NCBI GenBank assembly: GCA_022749295.1
Contig: CP062007.1
Coordinates: 124,001 to 188,000 of the forward strand
Direction of reading: 5' to 3'
DNA length: 64,000 nucleotides
DNA from: Flavobacteriaceae bacterium GSB9
GTDB lineage: Bacteria; Bacteroidota; Bacteroidia; Flavobacteriales; Flavobacteriaceae
The notes under the pieces were generated by a model that saw nothing but the letters and a program-made list of their open reading frames with translations, searched no databases and was not told the origin of the DNA. A program made the translations under genes and the position numbers. Shown here piece by piece: positions 49,969 to 59,598 of the stretch; within the stretch, counting starts at the first letter, position 1, and every line of letters starts with the position of its first letter.

Positions 49969-52062
49969 ATGAAAAAAACCACGTTATCAGTTTTGTTCTT
50001 GCTAGGCGCTATGAGCCTGCAAGCGCAATCATTCATCGGTTACCTTAGCGACAATTATAGTGGCGTTAACGGTGTGATTTCCAACCCGGCTAACATTGTC
50101 GATTCCCGTTTTAAAACCGATATAAATCTTGTAGGAGCAAGTGCTATTATTGGAAATGATTATTACGGCGTAAATGTTTTAGACGCCTTAAAAGATGATT
50201 ACGATTTCGATTTAGATGCTACTAAGTCGCCATCCAACAACAATAATATAGGCTTATATGAAGATGTCCTTGGCCCGTCGTTCATGTTTAACTTATCGCC
50301 TAAAAGTTCTATTGCCGTATTTAGCAGGGCACGGTATGTGGTAAATATTAATGAAATTAATGGCAATACAATAGATGAGATCGATAATAACGAAACGGAC
50401 GATTTTGTTGTTAACGAAGGCGATTTTAATGCGTTTGGGCAAGCATGGGCAGAAGTTGGTGTAACGTTCGCCAGAGTATTAATGAATAACGAACAGCACT
50501 TTTTGAAAGGTGGATTATCACTGAAATATTTGCAAGGCATAGGAAGTGGCTATATATATGGTAGAAATGTTACCGTAGATTATGATGCAGATGGGGCAGG
50601 ACCAACCACGGGTAGTTTTAATTCTACAGGTGAAATCACATACGGTCGCTTTGCTGAATTTGACAATGATAATTATGACTACGAATTGCCGGATGCCAAT
50701 GGTCTTGGTGTCGATTTAGGGTTTGTATACGAATGGCGCCCCAACCATGCCAATTACACCAAAACAAATGCAAAAGGAGACAGTTACGCTTTAAAACATA
50801 AAAACAAATATAAATTGAAATTAGGCCTTTCACTTACCGATTTAGGCGCTATAAATTATAAAGAAGGCCAAGAAGATTTATATGAAATCGACGCTAACGA
50901 TGTATCTGAAGACGATTTTGATAATGCGGAAGATTTTCAAGCTTTTTTAGAAGATATTTCTAGATCAGATGAGTCTAGAGTTGGGTACAAAACACACCTG
51001 CCAACGGCTTTGCATTTTAATGCCGACTGGAATTTTAGCGGTAAGTTCTATTTAAACTTAAATACCGATTTTGCATTGACCAAAAAAGGTAAGGAAAATA
51101 CCAGCAGTATTTTAAACATTGCCTCCTTAACCCCACGTTTTGAAAGTAAATGGTTTAGTTTTTATCTGCCTTTAAGTGTGGTGGAGTACAATGGGTTTCA
51201 GGCTGGTGCTGGTTTAAGAGCGGGCCCCTTATATCTAGGTTCTGGGTCTGTGCTTACGGCTTTAACAAGCGACAACACCAAAGGTGCTGATGTATATGCT
51301 GGGCTTAAAATACCAGTATACCAAGGGAAGGCTAAGGATAAAGATGAAGACGGAGTAATTGATAAGTTAGATGCTTGCCCAAAAGAAGCTGGACCTGTTG
51401 AAAACAATGGTTGCCCTTGGGGAGACGCCGATGCCGATGGGGTGCTGGATAATGTTGATGACTGTCCTGAAGAGAAAGGCTCTTCTGAAAATAGCGGTTG
51501 CCCCTGGGGAGATATGGATGGCGATGGTGTGCTCGACAATGTTGATGTGTGTATTGATGTTTCTGGAGCGGCCGAAAACAAAGGATGCCCTTGGCCAGAT
51601 ACTGATGGTGATGGTGTATTGGATAAAGATGACGAGTGCATAGATGTTGTAGGAACCGTTTCAAATAATGGGTGCCCAGAGCCTGAGCCAGAACCTGAAG
51701 TGACTGAAGAAGTTCAAAAAACATTGAATGAATATGCGAAAACAATTTTGTTTAACTCAGGAAAAGCTACTATTAAAGCGGAGTCAAATAGTGTGTTAAA
51801 GGAAATTGTAGGAATCTTGCAGGAGTACCCTTCGGCTAAATTCTCTATTGAGGGCCATACCGATAGTGTGGGAAGCGATGCCCTGAATCAAAATTTATCG
51901 GAAGAAAGAGCGAGTGCTGTAATGCATTTCTTGATTGAAAATGGCGTGGCCTCAAACCGATTGTCGTCAAAAGGTTATGGAGAAAGCAAACCGGTAGCGA
52001 ACAACGCTACCAAAGCTGGTCGTGCTTTAAACAGACGTGTTGAAATTAACTTAATGAAGTAG
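49969..52062 (+). CDS. Outer membrane OmpA-family protein with DUF5723-like barrel and thrombospondin type 3 repeats
   Basis: The 697-residue product has a signal peptide (to LQAQ) and a long N-terminal region of about 430 residues that looks like a beta barrel. Four calcium-binding thrombospondin type 3-like units follow (DADADGVLDNVDDCP, DMDGDGVLDNVD, DTDGDGVLDKDDEC). The C-terminal OmpA domain (about 575-697) has the peptidoglycan motif FSIEGHTDSVGSD and LSSKGYGESKP. It anchors the outer membrane to the wall. A terminator follows. Confidence 0.95.
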   Translation: MKKTTLSVLFLLGAMSLQAQSFIGYLSDNYSGVNGVISNPANIVDSRFKTDINLVGASAIIGNDYYGVNVLDALKDDYDFDLDATKSPSNNNNIGLYEDVLGPSFMFNLSPKSSIAVFSRARYVVNINEINGNTIDEIDNNETDDFVVNEGDFNAFGQAWAEVGVTFARVLMNNEQHFLKGGLSLKYLQGIGSGYIYGRNVTVDYDADGAGPTTGSFNSTGEITYGRFAEFDNDNYDYELPDANGLGVDLGFVYEWRPNHANYTKTNAKGDSYALKHKNKYKLKLGLSLTDLGAINYKEGQEDLYEIDANDVSEDDFDNAEDFQAFLEDISRSDESRVGYKTHLPTALHFNADWNFSGKFYLNLNTDFALTKKGKENTSSILNIASLTPRFESKWFSFYLPLSVVEYNGFQAGAGLRAGPLYLGSGSVLTALTSDNTKGADVYAGLKIPVYQGKAKDKDEDGVIDKLDACPKEAGPVENNGCPWGDADADGVLDNVDDCPEEKGSSENSGCPWGDMDGDGVLDNVDVCIDVSGAAENKGCPWPDTDGDGVLDKDDECIDVVGTVSNNGCPEPEPEPEVTEEVQKTLNEYAKTILFNSGKATIKAESNSVLKEIVGILQEYPSAKFSIEGHTDSVGSDALNQNLSEERASAVMHFLIENGVASNRLSSKGYGESKPVANNATKAGRALNRRVEINLMK

Positions 52063-52083
52063 AAAACAGAATTCTACAAAATT

Positions 52084-52120
52084 AAAAATCCCGAAGCTTT
52101 GAAGCTTCGGGATTTTTTTT
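52084..52120. terminator. Terminator after the OmpA gene
   Basis: A perfect stem aaaaatcccgaagctt/aagcttcgggattttt lies between converging genes. Confidence 0.9.
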
Positions 52121-52123
52121 GAC

Positions 52124-52933
52124 TTATAATCGAATGTAAAAATGTTCTTTGGCTTGTTCTTTTCTAAAAAATACCAACCCCCAAAAAAACGTATCGATGG
52201 TTACCGTCACTTTAGGATGTTTTTTTATAATTTGCCAAGCTTCGGTCATGCCTTTGCTCCAGTAAATGTCGTCGAAAATAAAAATGGAGTCGTTGTGGGC
52301 GGTTTCCAGTAAGGTTTCAAAATAGCTTAAAGTAGGTTCCTTTTGGTGATTGCCATCAAAAAACACCAAATCATATTGGTTTTTGGTGCGTTTTTTTAAT
52401 TCATTAGTAATATCACCAGTTACGATTTCAGCGTTTTGAGCATCGTATTCTTGCAAACGATTTTTCGTGAATGTTGAAATATTAGGGCAACCCTCAATAG
52501 AAACGATTTTTCCATTTGGGGTTCCTAAACTTATAGCATGTGTGCCAATACCCAACGATGTACCCAATTCTAAAACGGCTAGTGGTTTAAAATATCTAAC
52601 GATTCTGTACAATAGTTTTGTCCGATGATTTGTGGTACCGGCATTTTTGGTAATCTCTGAAACTTTTCTTGTTTTTTGTATGGCAACACGCGAACCAGCG
52701 CCCAAATCGGTCACGTTTATTTCTGTTTTATCCTTTTTTAGTGCCTTTCGGTAGTTTAAAATAATGCGGTAATCGGCATATCTTTTTTTGTCATAAAAAC
52801 ATTGCGTTACCAAATTGTATACAAAAGGGGAGTGTACCCCATGCTGGTTGGTCGATTTTAAGAGGAATTTTATGTATTGCGTGGCTTGGTAAAACATCAA
52901 TTCTTTTTGAGCTGAGTTCTGGTGTTTCAACAT
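52124..52933 (-). CDS. Class I SAM-dependent methyltransferase
   Basis: The 269-residue protein has a SAM-binding core: VLELGTSLGIGTHAIS, VSIEGCPN, IVTGDI and YDLVFFDGNHQKEPT with the acidic FIFDDIYWSKGM. The layout matches O-methyltransferase family 3-like enzymes. The substrate is unknown. It follows the ABC-F gene with 12 bases between them, so it is likely cotranscribed. Confidence 0.88.
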   Translation of the reverse strand: MLKHQNSAQKELMFYQATQYIKFLLKSTNQHGVHSPFVYNLVTQCFYDKKRYADYRIILNYRKALKKDKTEINVTDLGAGSRVAIQKTRKVSEITKNAGTTNHRTKLLYRIVRYFKPLAVLELGTSLGIGTHAISLGTPNGKIVSIEGCPNISTFTKNRLQEYDAQNAEIVTGDITNELKKRTKNQYDLVFFDGNHQKEPTLSYFETLLETAHNDSIFIFDDIYWSKGMTEAWQIIKKHPKVTVTIDTFFWGLVFFRKEQAKEHFYIRL

Positions 52934-52945
52934 TTTAATGAAGTT

Positions 52946-54811
52946 TTATCCTTCCAATTTTGCAGATAATTCAAACCAGCGTTCTTCTTTGGCTTCAATA
53001 GTGTCTAAAATCTTCTGCAATTCTTCCGAGAGTTCATTGATTTCATCTTGTGTTAAATCAGGATTAAGGAATTTGCTTTCTAATTCTTTTTTGTCGTAAG
53101 CCAGCGAATTAAGTTTACTTTCAATATTTTTCAGTTCCTTTTCTTCATTGTATGATAGTTTGGAGGCTTCGTTTTGTTTTAGTGCTTCCTTTTCCTTTTT
53201 GTCTTCAGAACTGGTGTTTGAAACTACTGGCTGACTATCCTCATAAACTCTATAATCGGTGTAGTTTCCAGGGAAATCTTCAATAAGACCTTCGCCTTTA
53301 AACACAAGAAGATGGTCTATAACCTTGTCCATAAAATAACGGTCGTGCGACACAACAATGATGCATCCGGGAAAATCCAGTAAAAACTCTTCCAGTACAT
53401 TTAGTGTTACAATATCGAGGTCGTTAGTGGGCTCATCGAGAATTAAAAAGTTGGGGTTCTGAATTAAAACGGTACATAGGTAAAGCCTTTTGCGCTCACC
53501 ACCACTTAATTTCTCAACAAAATCGTATTGCTTTTTTCTGCTGAATAGAAAACGCTCCAACAGCTGTTGGGCACTAATTTGCCGCCCTTTTTTTAATGGA
53601 ATGTAATCGCCAAACTCACGGATAACGTCAATAACCTTCTGTTCGGGTTTAATTTTAATACCGCTTTGGGTGTAATAACCAAACTTTACGGTATCGCCTT
53701 TTACTACCTTACCGGAGTCTGGTTTTGCGGTTTGCGTTAAGATATTTAAAAAAGTGGTTTTCCCCGTGCCGTTTTTTCCAATAACCCCTACACGCTCGCC
53801 TTTTTTAAAGGTATAATCGAAGCTATTTAAAATGGTTTTGTCTTTAAAAGCTTTCGATACTTTATGGAACTCTAAAATCTTACTGCCCAAGCGTTCCATA
53901 TTGAGCTCTAACTGCACTTGGTGGTCGCTGCGGCGCTGGTGGGCACGGTGCTTGATATCGTTAAAATCGTCAATTCTAGATTTCGACTTTGTAGTTCGTG
54001 CTTTGGGCTGGCGGCGCATCCAAGCCAATTCCTTTTTAAAAAGCTGCTTGGCTTTATTGGTTTCAACAGCTTCGCGTTCAATACGTTCCTCGCGTTTTTC
54101 TAAATAATAGGAATAATTGCCCTTGTAGCTATACAGTTGGCCGTCGTCCAATTCAATAATTTCGTTGCAAACACGTTCCAAAAAGTAACGGTCGTGCGTG
54201 ACCATAAAAAGGGTGATGTTTTCCTTAGCAAAAAAGGCTTCCAGCCATTCAATCATTTCTAAATCCAGGTGGTTGGTGGGCTCGTCTAAAACCAATAAAT
54301 CGGGTTTATTGATTAAGGCATTGGCCAATGCCAATCGCTTTTTCTGTCCACCCGAAAGGGTACTTACTTTTTGTTCTAAATTATCAAGTTTAAGCTTGAA
54401 GAGTATTTGTTTGTAAAGGGTTTCGAAATCCCAGGCCTGATGGCGCTCCATGGCATCAAATGCCTTTTGGTAAGCATCGGTGTCCTCAGGGTTTAAAAGT
54501 GCTTTTTCGTAATTGGAAATAATCTTTAAAATGGGGTTGTCGCTGGCAAAAATGGTTTCTTCCACCGTTAAATTGGTGTCAAATTTTGGGTCTTGCGACA
54601 AAAAAGAAACTTTTATGTCTTTTCGGTAAATAACATTCCCGGAATCGGCTTGGTCATCACCCGAAAGAATATTCAAAATGGAGGTCTTTCCCGTGCCGTT
54701 TTTGGCCACAAAAGCTATTTTTTGGTCTTTATGGACGCTAAAGGAAATGTCTTCAAAAAGGGTGTGTTCACCGTAAGATTTCGATATGTTTTCTACTGTT
54801 AAATAATTCAA
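52946..54811 (-). CDS. ABC-F family ATPase (Uup-like)
   Basis: The 621-residue protein has two ABC modules, with P-loops AKNGTGKTSI (near residue 35) and GKNGTGKTTF (near 350) and signatures LSGGQKKRLALANAL and LSGGERKRLYLCTVL. The inter-domain linker is charged, and the C-terminus is a coiled coil (about 550-621), as in Uup. ABC-F proteins act at the ribosome or on DNA; Uup is linked to ribosome/replication roles. Confidence 0.94.
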   Translation of the reverse strand: MNYLTVENISKSYGEHTLFEDISFSVHKDQKIAFVAKNGTGKTSILNILSGDDQADSGNVIYRKDIKVSFLSQDPKFDTNLTVEETIFASDNPILKIISNYEKALLNPEDTDAYQKAFDAMERHQAWDFETLYKQILFKLKLDNLEQKVSTLSGGQKKRLALANALINKPDLLVLDEPTNHLDLEMIEWLEAFFAKENITLFMVTHDRYFLERVCNEIIELDDGQLYSYKGNYSYYLEKREERIEREAVETNKAKQLFKKELAWMRRQPKARTTKSKSRIDDFNDIKHRAHQRRSDHQVQLELNMERLGSKILEFHKVSKAFKDKTILNSFDYTFKKGERVGVIGKNGTGKTTFLNILTQTAKPDSGKVVKGDTVKFGYYTQSGIKIKPEQKVIDVIREFGDYIPLKKGRQISAQQLLERFLFSRKKQYDFVEKLSGGERKRLYLCTVLIQNPNFLILDEPTNDLDIVTLNVLEEFLLDFPGCIIVVSHDRYFMDKVIDHLLVFKGEGLIEDFPGNYTDYRVYEDSQPVVSNTSSEDKKEKEALKQNEASKLSYNEEKELKNIESKLNSLAYDKKELESKFLNPDLTQDEINELSEELQKILDTIEAKEERWFELSAKLEG

Positions 54812-54863
54812 AGCTCGTATTTTTTACAAAGAACGTACAAATAACCAAAAAATAAGGCAAAAG

Positions 54864-54894
54864 TTTTATTGTTAAGGCTTAAAACTTATATTTG
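54864..54894 (+). promoter_or_regulatory. Promoter (TTTT-N19-TATATTTG) of the polysaccharide locus
   Basis: TATATTTG at 54887-54894 matches TAnnTTTG, and TTTT at 54864-54867 lies exactly 19 bases upstream. The position puts the start site near 54900. This rules out the upstream ATG at 54869 and supports the ATG at 54917. Confidence 0.65.
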
Positions 54895-54916
54895 CTTTAA
54901 ATCAATGTGCCTCAAT

Positions 54917-55711
54917 ATGAAGAGCTATTTTATTGTTTCTTTGTTGGTTTGTATGCTTTCAGTTTCATGTATAACCAATAAGGATATTGTTTATCTGCAG
55001 GACAAAGGTACAGGTTCTAACATTGCTTTGCCTATAAATGAACTTTCTAAACCTTATCGCGTTCAGGTTAACGATTTGTTAAGCATCAATGTAAAAGCGT
55101 TGGATAAGGAATTGGTAGAGATATTCAACCCTACCACATCATCAAATAATTCAAATAGGGGAGGGTCTGAACAAGCTTTGTACTACAGTGGTTTTACGGT
55201 CGATTTACATGGAAATATCGAGTTCCCTATTTTGGGCGAGCTTAATGTGCTGGGCTATACCGTAGAAGAAATTGAAGATCTGGTAAAAAATGAATTACTA
55301 AAGCAATATTTTAAGGAAACGGCACAGATATTTGTTACCGTTAAACTAGCCGGTTTAAAGTATACCACCTTAGGCGAGATGGGCACCGGAACGCATGTTA
55401 TTTATCGCGATAGGGTAAATATATTGGAGGCTATTGCCAATGCTGGTGATATACGGTTAACAGGCGATCGCCGTGATGTTATGATCGTTAGACAATACCC
55501 AGAAGGACAAAAAATACACCATATTGATCTTACCGATATTAATGCCATGAAATCGGAGTTTTATTATATACAACCTAATGATATCATTATGGTTAAGCCC
55601 CTAAAACGAAAAGCGCTGGGTGGCGGTCAAACCGCAATTCAAAACCTAACAGCGATTTTAAGTGTGTTTTCGGTATTGGTAAGCACCTATTTTATTATAC
55701 GCAGTTTATAA
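54917..55711 (+). CDS. Polysaccharide export lipoprotein, Wza-like
   Basis: The protein of 264 residues has a signal peptide with lipobox (MLSVSCITNKDIVYLQD). It then has the polysaccharide export domain YRVQVNDLLSINVKALD with a SLBB-like region (GEMGTGTHVIYRDRVNILEAIANAGDI). A C-terminal membrane helix (LSVFSVLVSTYFII) is at the end. It forms the outer-membrane channel for polysaccharide. The start is the ATG at 54917, where the lipobox and the promoter agree. Three bases separate it from the Wzc-like gene. Confidence 0.93.
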   Translation: MKSYFIVSLLVCMLSVSCITNKDIVYLQDKGTGSNIALPINELSKPYRVQVNDLLSINVKALDKELVEIFNPTTSSNNSNRGGSEQALYYSGFTVDLHGNIEFPILGELNVLGYTVEEIEDLVKNELLKQYFKETAQIFVTVKLAGLKYTTLGEMGTGTHVIYRDRVNILEAIANAGDIRLTGDRRDVMIVRQYPEGQKIHHIDLTDINAMKSEFYYIQPNDIIMVKPLKRKALGGGQTAIQNLTAILSVFSVLVSTYFIIRSL

Positions 55712-55714
55712 CCT

Positions 55715-58156
55715 ATGGAAGACGACTACGGACAACAGCCCAATGCGGTTAATTTCGATTTTAAGGCTTTTATATACAGGACGTTAAGCTACTGGAAGTG
55801 GTTTCTGTTAGCTTTAGTTATTGGGGTGTATGTCGTGTACCAGCAAAACATACGGGAGGAGTTTCCGTACACCTTGGATGCGTCGTTAATGATCCAAGAT
55901 GATAAAAACCCCCTGTTCACTTCCAATACCAGTTTAATATTCAACTATGGTGGTGTTTCGGGTAAGGTTCAGGATGTGTTGCTTAATTTAAAGTCCAGAA
56001 AGCATCATGAGAAGGTTGTGGATAGTTTAAACCTATACTTAACGTATTTAAAATCGGGACGTTTTCGTAAAACGGATATTTATAAAGCGGCCCCTTTTGA
56101 ATTTATAGGCGACCAAGATGCTTTTCAGGTCATTGGGCATCCTATTCAAATCACTTTTGTAGACGATACCCATTTTGAGCTGTCTTACGATTTCGGTGAA
56201 GTTGAATCTGTTAACCTGCAAAATTATACCACTAAGGCCATTAAAAATGTTCCTGTTCAAACGTTAAGCATGTCTAAAACCTATAAAGTGGGCGACTATA
56301 TTAATCTTGATGTTATTAAGGGTAGTATTGTAACGAAAGATTCGGCAAAATCTTTACAGGGAAAAACTTTTTTTATTGAACATGTTAGCTTTAATAGAGT
56401 TGTAAGTCAGTTTGTTAAAAACTTTCGGGTAATACATGAAAATAACTCCTCTTTGCTGGAGTTAAGACTTACCCATAGTAATAAAGCGAAAATTGTAGAT
56501 TACCTAAATACCTCGATCTTTATTTTAGATCGCGAGCTGCTGCAACGTAAAAACCAATATGCCATCAATACTGTAAAATTTATTGATAAGCAGTTGGCCA
56601 GGGTGAAAGCGGAGTTGGGTAAAAAGGCCGACTCTTTAAACCGATTTAAGCAACAGAATAAGATTTTTAACATTAATAGCGAGAGTGCCTTGTTGGTAAG
56701 AAAAATAGAAGACTATGATACCGAAAAACAGGGGTTAGAGGAGTCGTTGTTATATTACGATTTGCTTAAAAATTACCTCGAGACCAGTAAAGATTTCACC
56801 AACTTTCCAGCCCCGGCATTACAGGGTATTGAAGACAGTAATATTACGGGTTCTATAGCCAAGATTATCGAGTTGTCTTCAGAAAAATCGAAGTTGGAAT
56901 ATTCGGTACGAAGCGATGCGGCGGTATTTGATGATTTGAACCGACAGATTGAGGGGCTCAAACAAATAATTTATGAGAGTATTTCTGCCAATAAAGCGAA
57001 TATTAGGTTTCAAATACAAACCATTAATCGCAATGTGGCAGAGCTTGAAGGCGAGTTTTCGGTATTGCCCGAAAACCAACAAAAACTTCAGGGCATTGAG
57101 CGTGAGTATTTGTTGAGTCAGAATACCTACAACCTATACCTAGCCAAACGCGGTGAAGCAGAGTTGGTAAAGGCTTCCAATACTTCAGATATTGTTCTTA
57201 TAGAACCCGCTAAAGATATTGGCCAAGGGCGTAATGTAAAGAATTTAAATGTTCGTTATGTGTTTGCTGTTATAGCAGCGTCGGTTCCTATTTTTTTGGT
57301 TGCTTTTATTGTGACTTTCTTTGATAGAAAAATCCATGTGCCTTCCGATTTAGAGCCTTTAACAAAAATACCGATGCTAGGGGTTATTGGTAGGACAGAA
57401 GCCGATACAAATTTGGTGGTTTTGGAGAAGACCAATGCTCCAGTTTCAGAAGCATTTAGAGCGGTGCGTTCCAGTTTGCAGTTTATCTATAAACGTCAGA
57501 ATGTAAGCGGAACCAAAACCGTGATGATCAGTTCGTCGGTTAGTGGTGAAGGAAAAACCTTTTGTTCCATTAACATCGCTTCGGTATTTGCCTTGAGCGG
57601 TAAGAAAACCGTGTTGGTTGGTCTCGATTTGCGTAGACCAAGGATATTTGACGATTTCAAGATTCAAAACCAAGTAGGGGCGGTTAATTATTTAATCGGG
57701 CAAGCTGGCTTAGAGGATATTATTCAGAAGACCAATGTAGAGCATTTGGATGTGATTACGTCAGGCCCAGTGCCACCAAACCCGTCAGAATTATTAATTG
57801 GCGACCACATGGATGCCTTTATGGCGGGATTAAAAGCAAAGTACGATTATATTATTTTAGATACACCACCGGTAGGTTTGGTATCCGATGCATTGGAGTT
57901 AACAACGTATGTTGATGCTACTTTATATGTGGTACGCCAAGATTATACCAAGAAAGATATGCTTGCGTTTATTGACGACAAGTATAAAAAGGGTGAGGTT
58001 AAAAACATAAGCTTTTTATATAATTTTTACGATAAGAAGGCCAAATACGGTTATGGTTACGGATATGGTTATGGTGCGTATGGACATGGCTACCACAGTG
58101 AACTAGAGCCTAAAACTAATTGGTGGCGAAAAATAAAAAAGCGTTTTAAAGCTTAG
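55715..58156 (+). CDS. Polysaccharide co-polymerase and tyrosine autokinase, Wzc-like
   Basis: This 813-residue protein spans the inner membrane with helices near residue 30 and near 510-530, and a periplasmic coiled-coil Wzz domain between. The C-terminal BY-kinase domain has the P-loop SSSVSGEGKTF (Lys614), Walker A' VGLDLRRPR, and YDYIILDTPP. The tail is tyrosine-rich (YGYGYGYGYGAYGHGY), the autophosphorylation cluster. It controls chain length and export together with the Wza-like protein. Confidence 0.95.
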   Translation: MEDDYGQQPNAVNFDFKAFIYRTLSYWKWFLLALVIGVYVVYQQNIREEFPYTLDASLMIQDDKNPLFTSNTSLIFNYGGVSGKVQDVLLNLKSRKHHEKVVDSLNLYLTYLKSGRFRKTDIYKAAPFEFIGDQDAFQVIGHPIQITFVDDTHFELSYDFGEVESVNLQNYTTKAIKNVPVQTLSMSKTYKVGDYINLDVIKGSIVTKDSAKSLQGKTFFIEHVSFNRVVSQFVKNFRVIHENNSSLLELRLTHSNKAKIVDYLNTSIFILDRELLQRKNQYAINTVKFIDKQLARVKAELGKKADSLNRFKQQNKIFNINSESALLVRKIEDYDTEKQGLEESLLYYDLLKNYLETSKDFTNFPAPALQGIEDSNITGSIAKIIELSSEKSKLEYSVRSDAAVFDDLNRQIEGLKQIIYESISANKANIRFQIQTINRNVAELEGEFSVLPENQQKLQGIEREYLLSQNTYNLYLAKRGEAELVKASNTSDIVLIEPAKDIGQGRNVKNLNVRYVFAVIAASVPIFLVAFIVTFFDRKIHVPSDLEPLTKIPMLGVIGRTEADTNLVVLEKTNAPVSEAFRAVRSSLQFIYKRQNVSGTKTVMISSSVSGEGKTFCSINIASVFALSGKKTVLVGLDLRRPRIFDDFKIQNQVGAVNYLIGQAGLEDIIQKTNVEHLDVITSGPVPPNPSELLIGDHMDAFMAGLKAKYDYIILDTPPVGLVSDALELTTYVDATLYVVRQDYTKKDMLAFIDDKYKKGEVKNISFLYNFYDKKAKYGYGYGYGYGAYGHGYHSELEPKTNWWRKIKKRFKA

Positions 58157-58225
58157 GTCGTAAACAATTACGATGTTAGCGCAATCTTCCTAGACGAGTC
58201 AAACGCATTAACACAATAATTTGTT

Positions 58226-58250
58226 TGTCATGCTGAACTCGTTTCAGCAT
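58226..58250 (+). repeat. Class A dispersed repeat, forward copy
   Basis: tgtcatgctgaactcgtttcagcat lies 38 bases before the GIY-YIG gene. It contains the near-palindrome ctgaa...ttcag and is the first of a series of copies. Confidence 0.85.
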
Positions 58251-58287
58251 CCATAAAAATAAACCATAGAAAACAAAGTTAAAACTT

Positions 58288-58605
58288 TTGAGACGCGCAT
58301 ACCACAATTATTGGGTCTACATCTTAACGAACAAGCCAAGAGGGACACTTTATATTGGCGTTACTGGAGGCATAGACGATAGGATGGAACGGCACATATC
58401 TGGTAAAGGGTCCGTGTTTGCAAGGAGATACCGCCTGAAGCAGTTGGTATATGTTGAGGAATTTCAATATATAGACGATGCCATAAAACGAGAAAAGCAA
58501 TTAAAGAATTGGCATCGCGATTGGAAAATCAATCTAATTGAGGGCAAGAACCCGGAATGGAAAAATTTGTGGGCCCCTCTAGACCCTGAAACAAGTTCAG
58601 GGTGA
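58288..58605 (+). CDS. Single-domain GIY-YIG nuclease embedded in class A repeats
   Basis: This product of 105 residues is a stand-alone GIY-YIG nuclease domain. It shows YWVYILTNKPRGTLYIGVT (the GIY and YIG strands), the arginine region DDRMERH, and the glutamate-containing AIKREKQLKNWHRDWK. The start is a TTG at 58288; no ATG lies in frame after the stop at 58267-58269. The final residues DPETSSG and the stop are encoded by a class A repeat in reverse orientation (58584-58607). It interrupts the polysaccharide operon. The family's role in bacteria is not well known; mobility or repeat maintenance is a guess. Confidence 0.88.
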   Translation: MRRAYHNYWVYILTNKPRGTLYIGVTGGIDDRMERHISGKGSVFARRYRLKQLVYVEEFQYIDDAIKREKQLKNWHRDWKINLIEGKNPEWKNLWAPLDPETSSG

Positions 58606-58607
58606 CA
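58584..58607 (-). repeat. Class A repeat, reverse copy, forming the GIY-YIG 3' end
   Basis: ccctgaaacaagttcagggtgaca is the reverse complement of a class A variant. It is a near-perfect 9-base palindrome with a short loop. The stop codon of the GIY-YIG gene is part of it. Confidence 0.85.
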
Positions 58608-58638
58608 AGTTAATCCTTGTCTTGCCGCAACATACCTT

Positions 58639-58666
58639 TGTCATGCTGAACTTGTTTCAGTATCTC
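58639..58666 (+). repeat. Class A repeat, second forward copy
   Basis: tgtcatgctgaacttgtttc and the following agtatctc lie downstream of the GIY-YIG gene, so copies flank it in the order forward, reverse, forward. Confidence 0.85.
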
Positions 58667-58749
58667 TGTTTTATATATTCCTTAAAGTTTTAAGTCGCTA
58701 CTGCGAAGGCAGGAACCCATAAAAAAAGATTTTCTACATCAAATTTATT

Positions 58750-58757
58750 TAATTTTG
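58750..58757 (+). promoter_or_regulatory. Possible -7 element TAATTTTG before cysQ
   Basis: It matches TAnnTTTG and lies 45 bases before the cysQ ATG, but no clear -33 element is present at 19 bases. It would let cysQ-cysC be transcribed despite the insertion upstream. Confidence 0.4.
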
Positions 58758-58802
58758 TAAGAGTTTCAGTATTTTGCCAGCCCATACGATTTAGTGTAAC
58801 CC

Positions 58803-59591
58803 ATGAATACATTATTAATAACCGCCATAGAAGCTGCAGTGGCTGCCGGACAAGTCATTATGAAGGTATATGCCAATGACTTCGATGTGACTCTAAAAAC
58901 CGATAATTCCCCTTTAACTGTCGCTGATCAGGAGGCCAATAGAGTGATTAATGGTTATTTAAAACAAACCCATATCCCCATTATCAGTGAGGAGAACAAG
59001 CAAATTGATTATGAGGATCGCAAGATTTGGGATACCTGTTGGATGGTCGATCCGTTGGATGGTACCAAAGAATTTATAAAACGCAACGGCGAGTTTACCG
59101 TAAATATCGCTTTGATAGAAAAGCGTAAACCCATCTTGGGCGTTATTTATGTACCCGTAGCACAAACCTTGTATTTTGCTGAGGTAAAAACCCAAAAGGC
59201 TTATAAGTGCGTCGTGCCCAATCATACCTTTAGTAAAGGTGTACTCGATAAGCGTCAAGCGATCAAGCCAGATTGGAATCTGAATACAACACTGCGTGTG
59301 GTGGGCAGTCGGTCGCATCAAAGTGCAGAAACCGAAGTGTTAATCAAGGAATTTCAACAAGAAGGCTATACGGTAAACTTAGTGTCAAAAGGCAGTTCGT
59401 TAAAGTTTTGTTTAGTGGCCGAGGGTGCCGCCGATATCTATCCCCGGTTGGCGCCAACCATGGAGTGGGACACCGCGGCGGGGCATGCTATTTGTGTTGC
59501 CGTAGGACTTGAAGTTACTCAGGTGGATAGTGATCGCCCTTTGGTCTACAATAAGCCTAATTTATTGAACCCCTTTTTTATAGTGCAGTAA
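58803..59591 (+). CDS. cysQ: 3'(2'),5'-bisphosphate nucleotidase
   Basis: CysQ removes the by-product PAP by dephosphorylation to AMP, which relieves inhibition of sulfotransferases and of PAPS use. The 262-residue protein has the Li-sensitive phosphatase signatures WMVDPLDGTKEFIKRNGEFTV and PTMEWDTAAGHAI. It is 7 bases before cysC. Confidence 0.95.
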   Translation: MNTLLITAIEAAVAAGQVIMKVYANDFDVTLKTDNSPLTVADQEANRVINGYLKQTHIPIISEENKQIDYEDRKIWDTCWMVDPLDGTKEFIKRNGEFTVNIALIEKRKPILGVIYVPVAQTLYFAEVKTQKAYKCVVPNHTFSKGVLDKRQAIKPDWNLNTTLRVVGSRSHQSAETEVLIKEFQQEGYTVNLVSKGSSLKFCLVAEGAADIYPRLAPTMEWDTAAGHAICVAVGLEVTQVDSDRPLVYNKPNLLNPFFIVQ

Positions 59592-59598
59592 CACCCCT

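Noticed and set aside
51198-51745. Minus-strand ORFs of 137-147 residues inside the OmpA gene
   Set aside because: They are opposite-strand shadows of the thrombospondin type 3 repeats, with low-complexity composition.
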